A stretch of 39,347 nt of DNA from Candidatus Aalborgicola bjergmarkensis (GCA_016708725.1 JADJFE010000019.1:1-39347); one strand, 5' to 3'. Counted from the first letter of the stretch, positions 8,378 through 16,848 are shown. The notes: a model not told the origin generated them from the letters alone. Translations and numbers: made by a program.

Positions 8378-9037
8378 AAAGTATCTCCAATTTGCTGGCC
8401 GCACCCATCGAACTGGACCGCGTCAAGCTGTCGGCCAACTGGATGGCGGCCTGCGGCGAACCCGGTGAAGATGCCGCGCTCTACGCCACCGTGCGCACTG
8501 TGGCGCTGGAGCTGTGCCCGGCTTTGGGCATTTCCATCCCCGTGGGCAAAGATTCGCTCTCCATGCGCACCCAGTGGCGCGACGCCGATGGTGCGAAAAA
8601 AGTGGTGGCCCCCGTATCACTGATTGTGAGCGCCTTTGCAACACTCACCGATGTGCGTGCCACCTTGACGCCACAGCTCAATGCAGAAGAAGACAGCACA
8701 CTAGTCCTCATTGACCTGGGACGCGGCCAGCACCGCCTGAATGGCAGCATCCTGGCCCAAAGCGGCGCTACCGTGCCCGATCTGGACGATCCACAAGACC
8801 TTATCAACCTGGTCAAGGCCATCAACGCCCTGCGCGCCGCCAACCAGATTCTGGCCTACCACGACCGCAGCGACGGCGGCTTGCTGGCAACGGTGGCCAC
8901 GCTTCACGCGCAACCAGAGCGAACGCTTCGAAGCCCGCCTGAGCTTGGTCGAGGTGCTGGACTCACCCAGCATTTTCCTCTCCGGCATGGCGGGCACGCG
9001 CCTGCCCATTGCCGTGGCGCAACGCGCGGCGCTGGGT
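8378..9037 (+). pseudogene. purL: Decayed second copy of the purL 3' half with two internal deletions
   Basis: The sequence closely follows purL from about 4609 to 5148, then jumps to 6060-6182, then to 6449-6464, and stops matching at 9037. The first junction falls in TGGCC and the second in GTGGCGCA, both present at each deletion end. The first lost 911 bp and shifted the frame. Compared with the intact gene, most base differences are silent, and one 12-bp in-frame difference exists (near 8757). That points to a copy that evolved under selection in another lineage before it broke. No full FGAM synthase can be made. It lies directly upstream of ispB. Confidence 0.9.
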
Positions 9038-9113
9038 AGGCTAGTGTGTTCAGGGACCAAAGGGCGCGAACGCTTTTTATACAATCGTCCAAACATTCAA
9101 CCAACTTATCGTT

Positions 9114-10097
9114 TTGCAAACTAACTTATCTGCCCCGTTGACCGGGCTCGCCATCATCGAGCAGGACATGCTCCAGGTCGATCAGGTGATCGCGCATAGA
9201 CTGGACTCCAGGGTTCCCCTGGTTGGCAGTGTGTCACACTACATCATTTCCGCCGGTGGCAAGCGCCTGCGCCCTGCACTGCTGTTGTTGTGTTGTGGCG
9301 CCCTGGGGTTCAAAGGTAGCCAGCGCTTCAATATGGCCGCCGTTGTCGAGTTCATTCACACGGCTACCTTGCTGCACGATGATGTGGTGGATGAATCGGC
9401 CCTGCGCCGTGGCAACCCGACGGCCAACGCCAGATTTGGTAATCCGGCCAGCGTGTTGGTGGGTGACTTCCTGTACTCGCGCGCATTCCAGATGATGGTG
9501 GATGCACAGAACATGCGCATCATGGAAATCCTGGCTGACGCCACCAACGTGATTGCCGAGGGTGAAGTCATGCAATTGATGAACATGCACAACGCCGGGT
9601 TGGATGAAAGCGGTTATTTACATGTAATTCGATCTAAAACAGCCAAACTATTTGAAGCCAGCGCCCGCGTGGGCGCGATTTTGTCTGGAGCATCCACCCT
9701 CATTGAAAATGCTTGTGCTGAATACGGCCAAGCGTTAGGGACGGCTTTCCAGGTGATTGATGATGTGCTGGACTACACCGGCGATGCGTCCGTAATGGGC
9801 AAGAATCTGGGTGATGACCTGCGCGAGGGCAAAACAACCCTCCCCCTGATCGTGGCCATGCAACGTGGCTCGCCACAAGAACGTCAGGACATCCAGCAAG
9901 CCATCGAAACCGGCAGCGTTTCCATGCTGGATGCGGTGATTGCCATTGTAAAAAAGACTGGTGCGCTGGACGTCGCGCGTGATGCTGCACAACAAGAAGC
10001 AAAAAGGGCCATTGCCGCTGCCCAGTATCTCCCCGACACCCTCCATCGGGACTGTTTGGTACAATTAGCCTCCCAATTATTGGACAGAAAGCACTAA
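9114..10097 (+). CDS. ispB: Octaprenyl/polyprenyl diphosphate synthase
   Basis: This is a 327-residue trans-prenyltransferase that builds the ubiquinone side chain from farnesyl diphosphate and IPP. The two Asp-rich metal-binding motifs are present: DDVVD at about 89-93 within LLHDDVVDES, and DDVLD at about 216-220. The GGKRLRPALLLL IPP-binding stretch is near residue 50. The start is a TTG at 9114, because the residues after it fit the usual N-terminus and the first internal ATG (9168) is already close to the conserved core. TATACAAT at 9078-9085 may be a -10 box, but no clear -35 is seen. The region upstream is the purL remnant, so the native upstream neighbour has been displaced. Confidence 0.95.
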   Translation: MQTNLSAPLTGLAIIEQDMLQVDQVIAHRLDSRVPLVGSVSHYIISAGGKRLRPALLLLCCGALGFKGSQRFNMAAVVEFIHTATLLHDDVVDESALRRGNPTANARFGNPASVLVGDFLYSRAFQMMVDAQNMRIMEILADATNVIAEGEVMQLMNMHNAGLDESGYLHVIRSKTAKLFEASARVGAILSGASTLIENACAEYGQALGTAFQVIDDVLDYTGDASVMGKNLGDDLREGKTTLPLIVAMQRGSPQERQDIQQAIETGSVSMLDAVIAIVKKTGALDVARDAAQQEAKRAIAAAQYLPDTLHRDCLVQLASQLLDRKH

Positions 10098-10121
10098 TTC
10101 ATCGAAATTCAGTCCTTCCAG

Positions 10122-10198
10122 CGGGGTGTAGCTTAGCCTGGTAGAGCGCTACGTTCGGGACGTAGAGGCCGGAGGTTCGAATCCTCTCACCCCGACCA
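10122..10198 (+). tRNA. tRNA-Pro, anticodon CGG
   Basis: A complete 77-nt cloverleaf has acceptor arms CGGGGTG/CACCCCG, discriminator A and an encoded CCA. The anticodon stem CTACG/CGTAG encloses the loop TTCGGGA, giving CGG for CCG codons. The T arm GGAGG-TTCGAAT-CCTCT is canonical. Its 3' end is the apparent attachment site of the integrase-bearing element that follows. Confidence 0.97.
10180..10189 (+). other. Candidate attL core in the tRNA-Pro T arm
   Basis: AATCCTCTCA, with TTC two bases further left, recurs at 17870-17879 in the same orientation; 13 of 14 positions agree over TTCnAATCCTCTCA. The integrase gene follows within 250 bp and the second copy sits exactly where the island ends. 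P4-type integrases commonly use tRNA 3' ends, so this is the likely crossover region. The exact core length is unknown. Confidence 0.55.
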
Positions 10199-10211
10199 GA
10201 ATTAAATCCGT

Positions 10212-10245
10212 AAGCGTTCGTAGAAGTCCTACGAACGCTTTTTTT
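10212..10245 (+). terminator. Intrinsic terminator after tRNA-Pro
   Basis: A 12-bp perfect stem, AAGCGTTCGTAG (10212-10223) with CTACGAACGCTT (10229-10240), has a 5-nt loop and runs into seven T residues. It lies 14 bp after the tRNA CCA end. Confidence 0.9.
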
Positions 10246-10310
10246 CATTGTGAAACAGGTAGTTAGTCGTCCGTAGTAGTCCGTAACCGTTCGCCTGCAT
10301 CCAAGTCAAA

Positions 10311-10390
10311 ACCGGGTCAGAAACCGGGTCAGAAATGGGTTTTTTTGGCAAACCGGGTCAGACCGGGTCAGAATCCATAAATCGGGTCAT
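10311..10390 (+). repeat. Direct repeats ACCGGGTCAG, left end of island
   Basis: Four perfect copies at 10311, 10323, 10352 and 10362 and one degenerate copy at 10381 (ATCGGGTCAT) precede the integrase gene. The same decamer occurs twice, in the same orientation, at the right end (17790 and 17803). Their placement just inside both attachment sites is what is expected of integrase arm-type binding sites. That role is inferred. Confidence 0.7.
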
Positions 10391-10422
10391 ACTTTGGGCA
10401 TGTTCTTTATGAGGGTGTTCCC

Positions 10423-11664
10423 ATGCTGCTGACCGATGTCCATTGCAAAAATGCAACCTGCCCCCAGGGCAAACAACGAAAACGCCTGAACGATGGCGAC
10501 GGGCTTTACCTGGAAGTAACTCCTTCATCAAAACGATGGTTCTTCAGGTTCTACAGTCCCGGCAAAGATTCGCGTGTTGCCATCGGGCCATATCCGAGAG
10601 TAAGCCTGTCGGCGGCACGAAAGGCAAAAGACGAAGCCAAGGCGCAACAGTCCCAAGGGAAAGACCCGGCAACCGAGCGCAAAATTGCAAAGCTGCAAGG
10701 GGCCAGCATTGCCGACACGTTCAAGGCCACTGCCCTGGAGTGGTATGGCAAGCATTCGCCCCGTTGGAGCAACCACCATGCCATTCGAGAGAAACGCAAT
10801 CTTGAAAAAGACCTGTTCCCTTATATTGGTGAACGGCGCATGGAAGAGGTGCGGCCTGTCGAGTTGCTTGCTGTGGTGCGCAAGGTTGAAGAGCGTGGCG
10901 CACTTGACGTGGCACACCGTGTACTGAGTACCGCCCGTGCCGTGTGGCGCTATGGCGTGGCCACCGCACGCTGTGAGCGTGACATTACCGCCGATCTATC
11001 CGGGGCACTGACCCCGCATAAAGGGCGGCACTTTGCGGCCATCACTGACCCGGTGAAACTGGGTCAACTGTTGCGAGTGATCCGTGGCTACCAAGGCGGG
11101 CCGATTGTGCGCACGGCTTTGCAGCTTGCCCCGATCCTGTTCCAACGTCCCGGCGAGCTGCGCGGCATGTCTTGGGCCGAAGTCGATCTTGAAAAAGGGA
11201 TATGGACTATCCCTGCTGCCAGAATGAAGCGCCAAAAGGAGGGTAAAGAGTACGGGGCAGACCACCTGGTGCCCCTGCCCAGGCAAGCGGTAGAGCTGCT
11301 GCGCGACTTGCAACCACTGACCGGGGATGGCCCTATGGTGTTTCCCGGTGAGCGCAGTAAAACCCGACCTATCAGCGACAACACCTTGCGGGCCGCGTTG
11401 CAGACATTGGGCTATGGGCCGGATAAACAAAGCGTGCATGGTTTCCGGGCCACAGCGCGCACGATCCTTGCCGAGGTGCTGGAGTTCGACCCGCTGATGA
11501 TCGAGGCCCAATTGGCGCACGCAGTAAAGGATGCCAATGGACGGGCCTATAACCGCACCAGTTACGTTACGCAGCGGGCCGCCATGTTGCAGTCTTGGGC
11601 AGACTACCTGGACAAGCTGCGAGACGAGGACAACGTAATCAAGTTTCCGACCAAAGCCGCGTAA
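10423..11664 (+). CDS. Tyrosine recombinase/integrase, P4-type (DUF4102 N-terminal domain)
   Basis: This 413-residue site-specific recombinase contains an N-terminal arm-binding DUF4102 domain (DGDGLYLEVTPSSKRWFFRF), an alpha-helical core-binding domain and the catalytic domain. The catalytic set is visible: Arg242 in FQRPGELRG, His339 and Arg342 in HGFRATAR, His366 in AQLAH, and the probable nucleophile Tyr376 in AYNRTSY. The length is normal and no frame disruption is seen, so it may still be active. An AGGGTG ribosome site precedes the ATG. It lies 225 bp past tRNA-Pro on the same strand, the classic arrangement for islands that integrate in tRNA genes. Confidence 0.95.
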   Translation: MLLTDVHCKNATCPQGKQRKRLNDGDGLYLEVTPSSKRWFFRFYSPGKDSRVAIGPYPRVSLSAARKAKDEAKAQQSQGKDPATERKIAKLQGASIADTFKATALEWYGKHSPRWSNHHAIREKRNLEKDLFPYIGERRMEEVRPVELLAVVRKVEERGALDVAHRVLSTARAVWRYGVATARCERDITADLSGALTPHKGRHFAAITDPVKLGQLLRVIRGYQGGPIVRTALQLAPILFQRPGELRGMSWAEVDLEKGIWTIPAARMKRQKEGKEYGADHLVPLPRQAVELLRDLQPLTGDGPMVFPGERSKTRPISDNTLRAALQTLGYGPDKQSVHGFRATARTILAEVLEFDPLMIEAQLAHAVKDANGRAYNRTSYVTQRAAMLQSWADYLDKLRDEDNVIKFPTKAA

Positions 11665-11693
11665 ACCACCGCAAGCCCCACACCCAAGCCGCC

Positions 11694-11728
11694 AAACCGC
11701 CCCGCAGTGCCAGCCGGGCGGTTTTTTT
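11694..11728 (+). terminator. Intrinsic terminator after integrase
   Basis: AAACCGCCC pairs with GGGCGGTTT around a short loop and is followed by a run of seven T residues. It lies 30 bp after the integrase stop. Confidence 0.85.
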
Positions 11729-11784
11729 GCGCCCTTTTTTTCTCCCTTGAAGTGATTTTGGGAAACGTAAAAATAGGAAAAATG

Positions 11785-11889
11785 GTGGGAACGTGGGAAC
11801 AAGTTTTTTAAGTTATTGATTTTATTGGGGAATTTTTTCGAAAGTAGTGGGAACAGTAGTGGGAACAATGTGGGAACAGAGTGGGAACA
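11785..11889 (+). repeat. Iteron cluster GTGGGAAC(A), left array
   Basis: Six direct copies of GTGGGAAC(A) start at 11785, 11793, 11847, 11859, 11870 and 11881; the last four match all nine bases. An AT-rich stretch (about 11801-11845) lies between the two groups. The layout of short iterons next to AT-rich DNA resembles a replication origin. The truncated DUF927 primase-helicase at 14042 is the matching kind of replication protein. Phage P4 uses comparable short iterons for its alpha protein. Origin function is inferred. Confidence 0.65.
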
Positions 11890-11993
11890 GAATAGATATA
11901 TAGAGTGAGACTGGATCAATCACTATCCTTTATTGCTTTGTTTTTCGCACAATTACCCACTTCCAGTGCGTTTTGCTGCCTATCCATCGCGCC

Positions 11994-12300
11994 CTGGTCG
12001 GTACCGTGTTGGTGTTCCCTGCCAGTGAGGTCTGGTCGGCACCGTGCTGGTGTTCCCTGGCAGTGAGGCCTGGTTGGTACCGTGCCGGTGATCGCTGTCA
12101 GCGTGGCCTAGTCGGCACCGTGTCGGTGTTCCCTGCCACCGTGGCCTGATCGGCACCATGCCGGTGATCCCTGCCAGCGTAGCCTGATAGATCCCGTGCT
12201 GGTGATTGCTGCCGGTGTGGCCTGGTCGGTACCGTGCTGGTGTTCCCTGCCAGTGAGGCCTGGTCGGTACCGTGCTGGTGTTCCCTGCCACCGTGGCCTG
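11994..12300 (+). repeat. 38-bp imperfect tandem repeat array, eight units plus a partial
   Basis: Units begin at 11994, 12032, 12070, 12108, 12146, 12184, 12222, 12260 and (partial) 12298; the period is exactly 38 bp throughout. The consensus begins CTGGTCGGTACCGTGCTGG and ends in TGTTCCCTGCCA plus a variable GTGAGGC or CCGTGGC. There are no unique spacers, so it is not CRISPR. Since 38 is not a multiple of three, it is not a protein repeat. Each unit carries TGTTCCC, which is also the core of the iterons. A flanking block (12300-12385) recurs at 16964-17045. Confidence 0.9.
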
Positions 12301-12385
12301 GTCGGTGCCGGTTACGTACTTTTGCGGATTTGAGCGCGGAAAGGGTTTTTCTTTTGGTACCGTTCAACCGGCGACGCTGCTGGAG
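12300..12385 (+). repeat. Repeat-associated block X, copy 1
   Basis: The sequence following the 38-bp array shares clear stretches with 16964-17045: GTCGGTGCC, GGGTTTTTCTT and GTTCAACCGGCG in the same order and spacing. It therefore travels with the 38-bp array. No coding content is evident. Confidence 0.6.
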
Positions 12386-12431
12386 GGGATCAATGTCAAC
12401 TTGCGCACGCCTGTGCTTAAGAATAAACTAA

Positions 12432-12459
12432 TTGCACTGTTTTACACCGCATGTACAAT
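12432..12459 (+). promoter_or_regulatory. Candidate promoter of the toxin-antitoxin pair
   Basis: TTGCAC (12432-12437) and TACAAT (12454-12459) are separated by 16 bp and lie about 30 bp before the toxin ATG. The match is reasonable but not tested. Confidence 0.4.
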
Positions 12460-12490
12460 TACAACAATCAAAAAGCCTGAAAGGTCGTGG

Positions 12491-12787
12491 ATGGAGGTCG
12501 AATTTGCGGATGCAAAGCTTGATCAACTGGAAATTGACCCACATTTTTTCGGTGGGTTTTCAGCTCCAGTCGTATCGCTGTTCCGAAGGCGAATGCAGAT
12601 GATCCGTAATGCCCCCGATGAACGTGATTTTTACCAATTGAAGGCTTTGCATTTTGAAAAGTTGAAGGGCAAACGCAGCCACCAGTTTTCGATGCGTCTG
12701 AATGATCAATGGCGACTGATTCTTGAATTCAAAGGCAAGATTCCCGACAAGATCGTTGTTGTCGTGGAGATTGCCGATTACCACTGA
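12491..12787 (+). CDS. higB: HigB-like toxin (RelE/ParE superfamily mRNA interferase)
   Basis: This is a 98-residue HigB-type toxin. The C-terminal half, with LHFEKLKGKRSHQFSMRLNDQWRLIL and a final VVVVEIADYH, is the family hallmark: basic residues followed by the RLNDQWRL strand. HigB toxins cleave mRNA on the ribosome. The ATG at 12491 is chosen over upstream in-frame codons because homologous sequence begins there and a GGTCG run precedes it. The antitoxin gene begins 28 bp later. Toxin-first order is the usual arrangement for higBA. Confidence 0.9.
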   Translation: MEVEFADAKLDQLEIDPHFFGGFSAPVVSLFRRRMQMIRNAPDERDFYQLKALHFEKLKGKRSHQFSMRLNDQWRLILEFKGKIPDKIVVVVEIADYH

Positions 12788-12815
12788 GAATCAAACTACA
12801 ACCAAGGGGTTATAA

Positions 12816-13955
12816 ATGTCTGAACGACAAGCGGCGGAAGTTTTCCCGCCTGGTGTATTCATCAAAGAGGAGATTGATGCCCGTGGCTGGACGCAAAACG
12901 ATTTGGCCGACATTACGGGGAAATCGGTACGACTGATAAGCGAAGTGATTTTGGGGAAACGTGCCCTGACACCAGATACCGCGCAAGCGCTTGCCGATGC
13001 CTTGGGTACCAGTGCACAGTTTTGGATGAATATGGAAAGCACCTATCAGCTTTCGAAACTCAAAACCGATGCGGCTCCGGTAGCCCGGCGGGCAAAACTC
13101 TATAGTTTTTTCCCAGTGAAAGAAATGTTCAAACGTGGCTGGATCGAGTCCACCGAAAGCTTGGATGTGCTGGAGGCCAGATTTGCTGCCTTTTGTGGGA
13201 TGTCCAGCCTCGATAGCCCCCCAAGGTTCGAGTCCTACGCAGCACGTCGAACCACCTACAGCGAGATCGGGCAGTCGCCATTGCTAACAGCTTGGCTCTA
13301 TCGTGCCAAACAACTCGCACGGGGGGTGACCACGGCCAAGTTTTCCACCAGGTCATTTGATGCTGCGATCAGTCAGTTAAAAGTACTGATGACCAATCCA
13401 GAGGACATTCGCCAGGTGCCGCGTGTGCTGGCTGAAGCCGGCATTCGCCTCGTACTGATTGAACCCTTTCCCGGTATGAAGCTGGATGGTGTTTGTTTTT
13501 GGCTTGATGCAGAGTCACCAGTTATTGCTATGACCTTGCGCTTTGATCGAATTGACAATTTCTGGTTTGTGCTGATGCATGAACTGCGGCATGTGGCCAA
13601 TAAAGACGGCCAGAATGGTCGCGCCATCATTGATGAAAATCTTGGTTCAGATGGTCAGGAATCCGGTGTCAAACCACCTTTTGAGGTGAAAGCCGACCAA
13701 GAGGCAGCCGATGCCATCATACCTGCTGAAACCTTCAAGGATTTCATCTTGCGGGTTGCGCCCCTCTACTCAGAGCAACGCATCGTAGACTTTGCCGCGC
13801 GCATTGGCGTACATCCGGGCATCGTCGTTGGCCAGCTTCACAACCAAAAGCAAGTTCCTTACTCGCACTACCGCAAGTTGATAACCAAGGCGAGAGAACA
13901 CATTGTTGGCAATGCGCTGACCGACGGCTGGGGCTACCACGCCCCAGTTTTGTAA
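12816..13955 (+). CDS. higA: HigA-like antitoxin fused to an ImmA/IrrE-type metallopeptidase domain
   Basis: The protein has 379 residues, whereas classical HigA has about 100. Residues 1-90 form an XRE helix-turn-helix domain (FIKEEIDARGWTQNDLADITG...GTSAQFWMNMESTYQL), which should bind its own promoter and neutralise HigB. The remainder is a DUF955/ImmA-IrrE-like domain with the zinc motif HELRH (His255, Glu256, His259) and a downstream acidic segment. The peptidase half suggests self-cleavage or regulated antitoxin loss, as in ImmA/IrrE systems; this is inference. A hairpin (CTGGGGC/GCCCCAG, 13928-13947) with TTTT overlaps the 3' end and may terminate transcription. Confidence 0.9.
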   Translation: MSERQAAEVFPPGVFIKEEIDARGWTQNDLADITGKSVRLISEVILGKRALTPDTAQALADALGTSAQFWMNMESTYQLSKLKTDAAPVARRAKLYSFFPVKEMFKRGWIESTESLDVLEARFAAFCGMSSLDSPPRFESYAARRTTYSEIGQSPLLTAWLYRAKQLARGVTTAKFSTRSFDAAISQLKVLMTNPEDIRQVPRVLAEAGIRLVLIEPFPGMKLDGVCFWLDAESPVIAMTLRFDRIDNFWFVLMHELRHVANKDGQNGRAIIDENLGSDGQESGVKPPFEVKADQEAADAIIPAETFKDFILRVAPLYSEQRIVDFAARIGVHPGIVVGQLHNQKQVPYSHYRKLITKAREHIVGNALTDGWGYHAPVL

Positions 13956-14041
13956 ACATCGTCATCACGGGAGAGCGTGTCCATGTTTTGCCGTTATGCG
14001 TAGCACTGGCTTATGTTTGAACGTGTCAACCAAGGAGGCGC

Positions 14042-15197
14042 ATGTTGACTACACAAGCTGAGTCAATGCGACCGGCCAAGATGATTGTCGCTGACCAGTA
14101 CATGCAAAAGTGGCGTGCAACCGGCCCGGCGTTGGAGTTTTTGGCAGAACAGCATAACGATTCATGCCTGATCCTTGATGAAATCGGCCAACTTGATCAA
14201 CGCGAGGCGGCGACGGTGGTCTATATGCTGGCAGATGGTGCGGGTAAGAACCGGGGTAAGGCATCCGGTGGATTGCGCGCCAAGCCATCCTGGCGCATGT
14301 TGTTTCTCAGTAGTGGCGAACTGAAATTGTCAACGTTGGTCGAGTCGATTGGCGCAAAGTCAAAGGCTGGGCAGGAGGTGCGGCTGATCCCGATAGCCTC
14401 GGAGGTGGTGGCAGGTTCAACCTTTGAGTATCTGCATGAATTCAGCGGCGGGCATGAGCTCGCCACATGGGTGCAAACCCATGCGGCGCAGTGCTACGGT
14501 GTTGCGGGCCGTGCCTGGCTGGAGTATCTAGTGGCGCATACCACAGGGCTTAGCGATGAACTCTCACAGCGCATCGCGGCGGTAGAGTCCCAAATGGTGC
14601 CACCCAACGCATCCGGGCAGGTCAAACGCGGCGGGCGGCGTTTTGCTTTGGTTGCTGTGGCAGGTGAACTGGCGACCCTTGCCGGGTTGACCGGCTGGCA
14701 CTATGGCTGGGCAACCGATGCCATCAAGATTTGTTTCAATGCCTGGATTGCTTCGCGTGGTGGTGTGGGCGCCAGTGAGGTTACAGCCATGTTGAAGCAG
14801 GTTCAGAATTTCTTTGAACTGCATGGGGATGCACGGTTTACGTGGTGGCATCGTGCTTGCGACGATCATGCACCAAAGACCATTAACCGGGCCGGTTTCC
14901 GGCGTGCTTTCGACGCAGGCGGAGACCCACAAACCCATAGGAAATACTGCGGTTGATATTCCACTCGGCAAAGTGTTTGAAGATGGCGGAACATCAAAAT
15001 TCTATGTACTGCCCAAGGTTTTCGAGCAGGAGGTATGCAACGGCCTGGATAAAGATACGGTTTGCGCCTTGCTACTCAAGAAAAATGTTTTGTATCGGAA
15101 AGATGAAGGGCGTTATCAATTGAAGGTAAGACTCCCCGGCGTTGGTCATGCGTGGACGTACTGCATTACTGATGAAATTTTCTCCCTTGACGTGTGA
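14042..15197 (+). pseudogene. Truncated, frameshifted DUF927 (P4-like) primase-helicase
   Basis: The first frame (14042-14956, 304 aa) starts at a point that in intact DUF927 proteins lies just after Walker A. It keeps QKWRATGPALEFLAEQHND, the Walker B region LILDEIGQLDQREA and the FLSSGE sensor motif. The frame is lost near 14920, and the remainder (FYVLPKVFEQEVCNG...VRLPGVGHAWTYCITDEIF) continues in another frame to 15197. So the gene lacks its ATP-binding N-terminus and is broken near the C-terminus. A strong AAGGAGG lies three bases before the ATG, so the first part may still be translated. This would have been the replication protein of the island, working on the GTGGGAACA iterons. Confidence 0.85.
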
Positions 15198-15209
15198 AAG
15201 GAACAGACC

Positions 15210-15557
15210 ATGAACAAACCATCCGCAGAATGCCTGGCCGCACTGGATCAATACGATCTCCTGGAGCGCACGCTGGGGGGCGATCATCCATATGCCCAGG
15301 CGGCAATGCAGCAAGTGCTGGAGCTTGCCCCGCGAGAGTTCCTTAGCAACTTGGCACAAGAGCTGGGAGTGTTACCAAAGCCAATCGGATACACCGAGAC
15401 TGGTGAAGCCGCCTTTTGCCTTGAGGATGTAATGCAGCACTTAGGGATAGAACCAGACGAAGCACAGCAACTGATTGACCAGTTCATCCAGGAGCGTGAA
15501 GCAGCCGGGCTGGGCAGCGGCCTGATTGATCCTGAAGACGTGCATGTGGCACATTAA
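15210..15557 (+). CDS. Small hypothetical protein downstream of the DUF927 gene
   Basis: This 115-residue acidic protein follows the broken primase-helicase by 12 bp and has a good AAAGGAA ribosome site before its ATG. I do not recognise a named family. The middle part (GYTETGEAAFCLEDVMQHLGI) looks like a small helical domain, and the C-terminal half is rich in Glu/Gln helices. Its position suggests an accessory gene of the replication module. No catalytic motif or membrane segment is seen. Confidence 0.65.
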   Translation: MNKPSAECLAALDQYDLLERTLGGDHPYAQAAMQQVLELAPREFLSNLAQELGVLPKPIGYTETGEAAFCLEDVMQHLGIEPDEAQQLIDQFIQEREAAGLGSGLIDPEDVHVAH

Positions 15558-15785
15558 GGAACGGGCCGGGCGCGGCGGCGCGGCGGGTGTTGGCCGGGTA
15601 GGAACGCATACAGCGCAGCATATGCAACAGACTATTGATGTTCCAAGGCCGAGGCCAGCTTTGAAAAGGTACTCCCAGGGTCTTTTCGTGTTGCGGGTGA
15701 TTCGAACCGCGTGGTCGGCCTAGGGTCTGGGGTATGGGCATACGCAACAATGCAACACAACCCATGCCCTTTTCCGTGGTGGTAT

Positions 15786-15812
15786 CCTCATCGTGCTGGT
15801 GTTCCCTGCCAG
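15786..15812 (+). repeat. Partial 38-bp repeat unit at the left edge of the IS remnant
   Basis: CGTGCTGGTGTTCCCTGCCAG is the 3' part of the 38-bp unit. It stops where the transposase remnant begins. Since array and block-X sequence resumes at 16961, the transposon appears to have landed in a 38-bp repeat. The 15558-15785 stretch before it shows no supported gene. Confidence 0.65.
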
Positions 15813-15835
15813 GCCCCGCGAGCAAGCATGCTGCC

Positions 15836-16848
15836 ATGTCTTACGCATACGCGCAGAAACTTGAGGTGCAGTTGGAAAAAGAGATCAATGAACTTCTGGC
15901 CGAAGCTGCGAAGGCCGAGGACGATAACAGCCAACTTCCTGCAGGGCTGAACATTCAAAATGAAATTGACCTGCGCGAAGATTTACGGGAGAGAATTGTT
16001 CGGGCCAAGACCGAAATCGAGCGACGCAAAGAACGCGATGTATATGAGCGTGCGCAGTACTGAGGGAAAAATTGGCCAGGTACCAAGCCAAGGAGGCACA
16101 GCGCAAGGCATGGGAAGCGGCCAACGTGGAAAAAGCCGCCCGGCAAGCTGCTGCTCGGACCAAGAAGGAATTAATGCGACAAGCCCAGGCTACACAGGCT
16201 GGCACGTTGCTACCAGAAAGAAGTCCGGCATGCCAAAAGAGCCTGTTGCGGGTCCGCGCCCCAGCGACCAAGTGAACTTCACGGACGAAGAATCGCGCAT
16301 CATGCCTGTCTCTGGCGGTGGCTTTGATCAGTGCTACAACTCCCAGGCCGTGGTAGCAGAAGGCACCATGCTCATCATGGCAGCCTTTGTCACCCAAGAG
16401 ACCAACGATAAAAAGCAGGTTGCCCCCATGCTGAAAGCCTTGGACGAACTCACCCCATCGGCCTTCCTGCGGCACAGGCCATTGCGCTTGATACGGGCTA
16501 TCACAGCGCGGCTAACGTCGATACCAGTCTCGCTGCCGGTATTGAGCCACTCATTGCAGCCAGTCGCGAGAATCATCACCCCGGCCCAATGGAGCGATTT
16601 GTCGAGCCACCTCCTTTGCAAGACGATGCCACTCCAGTACAAAAAATGGCACACGAATTGAAGACGGTTGCAGGCAAAAAACGCTATGCCCTGCGCAAGC
16701 AGACCGTCGAGCCGGTCTTCGGTATCATCAAGTCCATCATGGGGTTTGCCAGTTTTCAATGCGCGGTCTTGCCGCTGCAGAGAATGAATGGAACATGGTG
16801 TGCTTGTCCTGGAATTTGAAGCGCATGGCCGTATTGCGCCTGAAATAA
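15836..16848 (+). pseudogene. IS1182-family transposase remnant, several frameshifts
   Basis: Pieces in all three forward frames join to the C-terminal two-thirds of an IS1182-type DDE transposase. They are a Glu/Ala-rich coiled stretch from 15836 to 16063, then DQVNFTDEESRIMPVSGGGF...VTQETNDKKQVAPML, then MERFVEPPPLQDDATPVQKMAH...LRKQTVEPVFGIIKSIMGF, and finally VCLSWNLKRMAVL. The conserved terminal Glu motif (VEPVFGIIKS) is present. The N-terminal third is missing and at least three frame changes occur, so it cannot encode an active enzyme. Confidence 0.88.

Noticed and set aside
10996..11919. 307-codon reverse frame opposite the integrase
   Set aside because: It is antisense to a clear integrase and shares its 3' part; composition is that of a GC-rich shadow frame.
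11994..12300. Repeat array as a CRISPR
   Set aside because: The units are contiguous with no unique spacers and diverge along their length; no cas gene is present.
11980..12367. Reverse-strand frames over the 38-bp array as repetitive proteins
   Set aside because: The repeat period is not a multiple of three, so the peptide repeat rotates through frames. No ribosome site or family match is seen.
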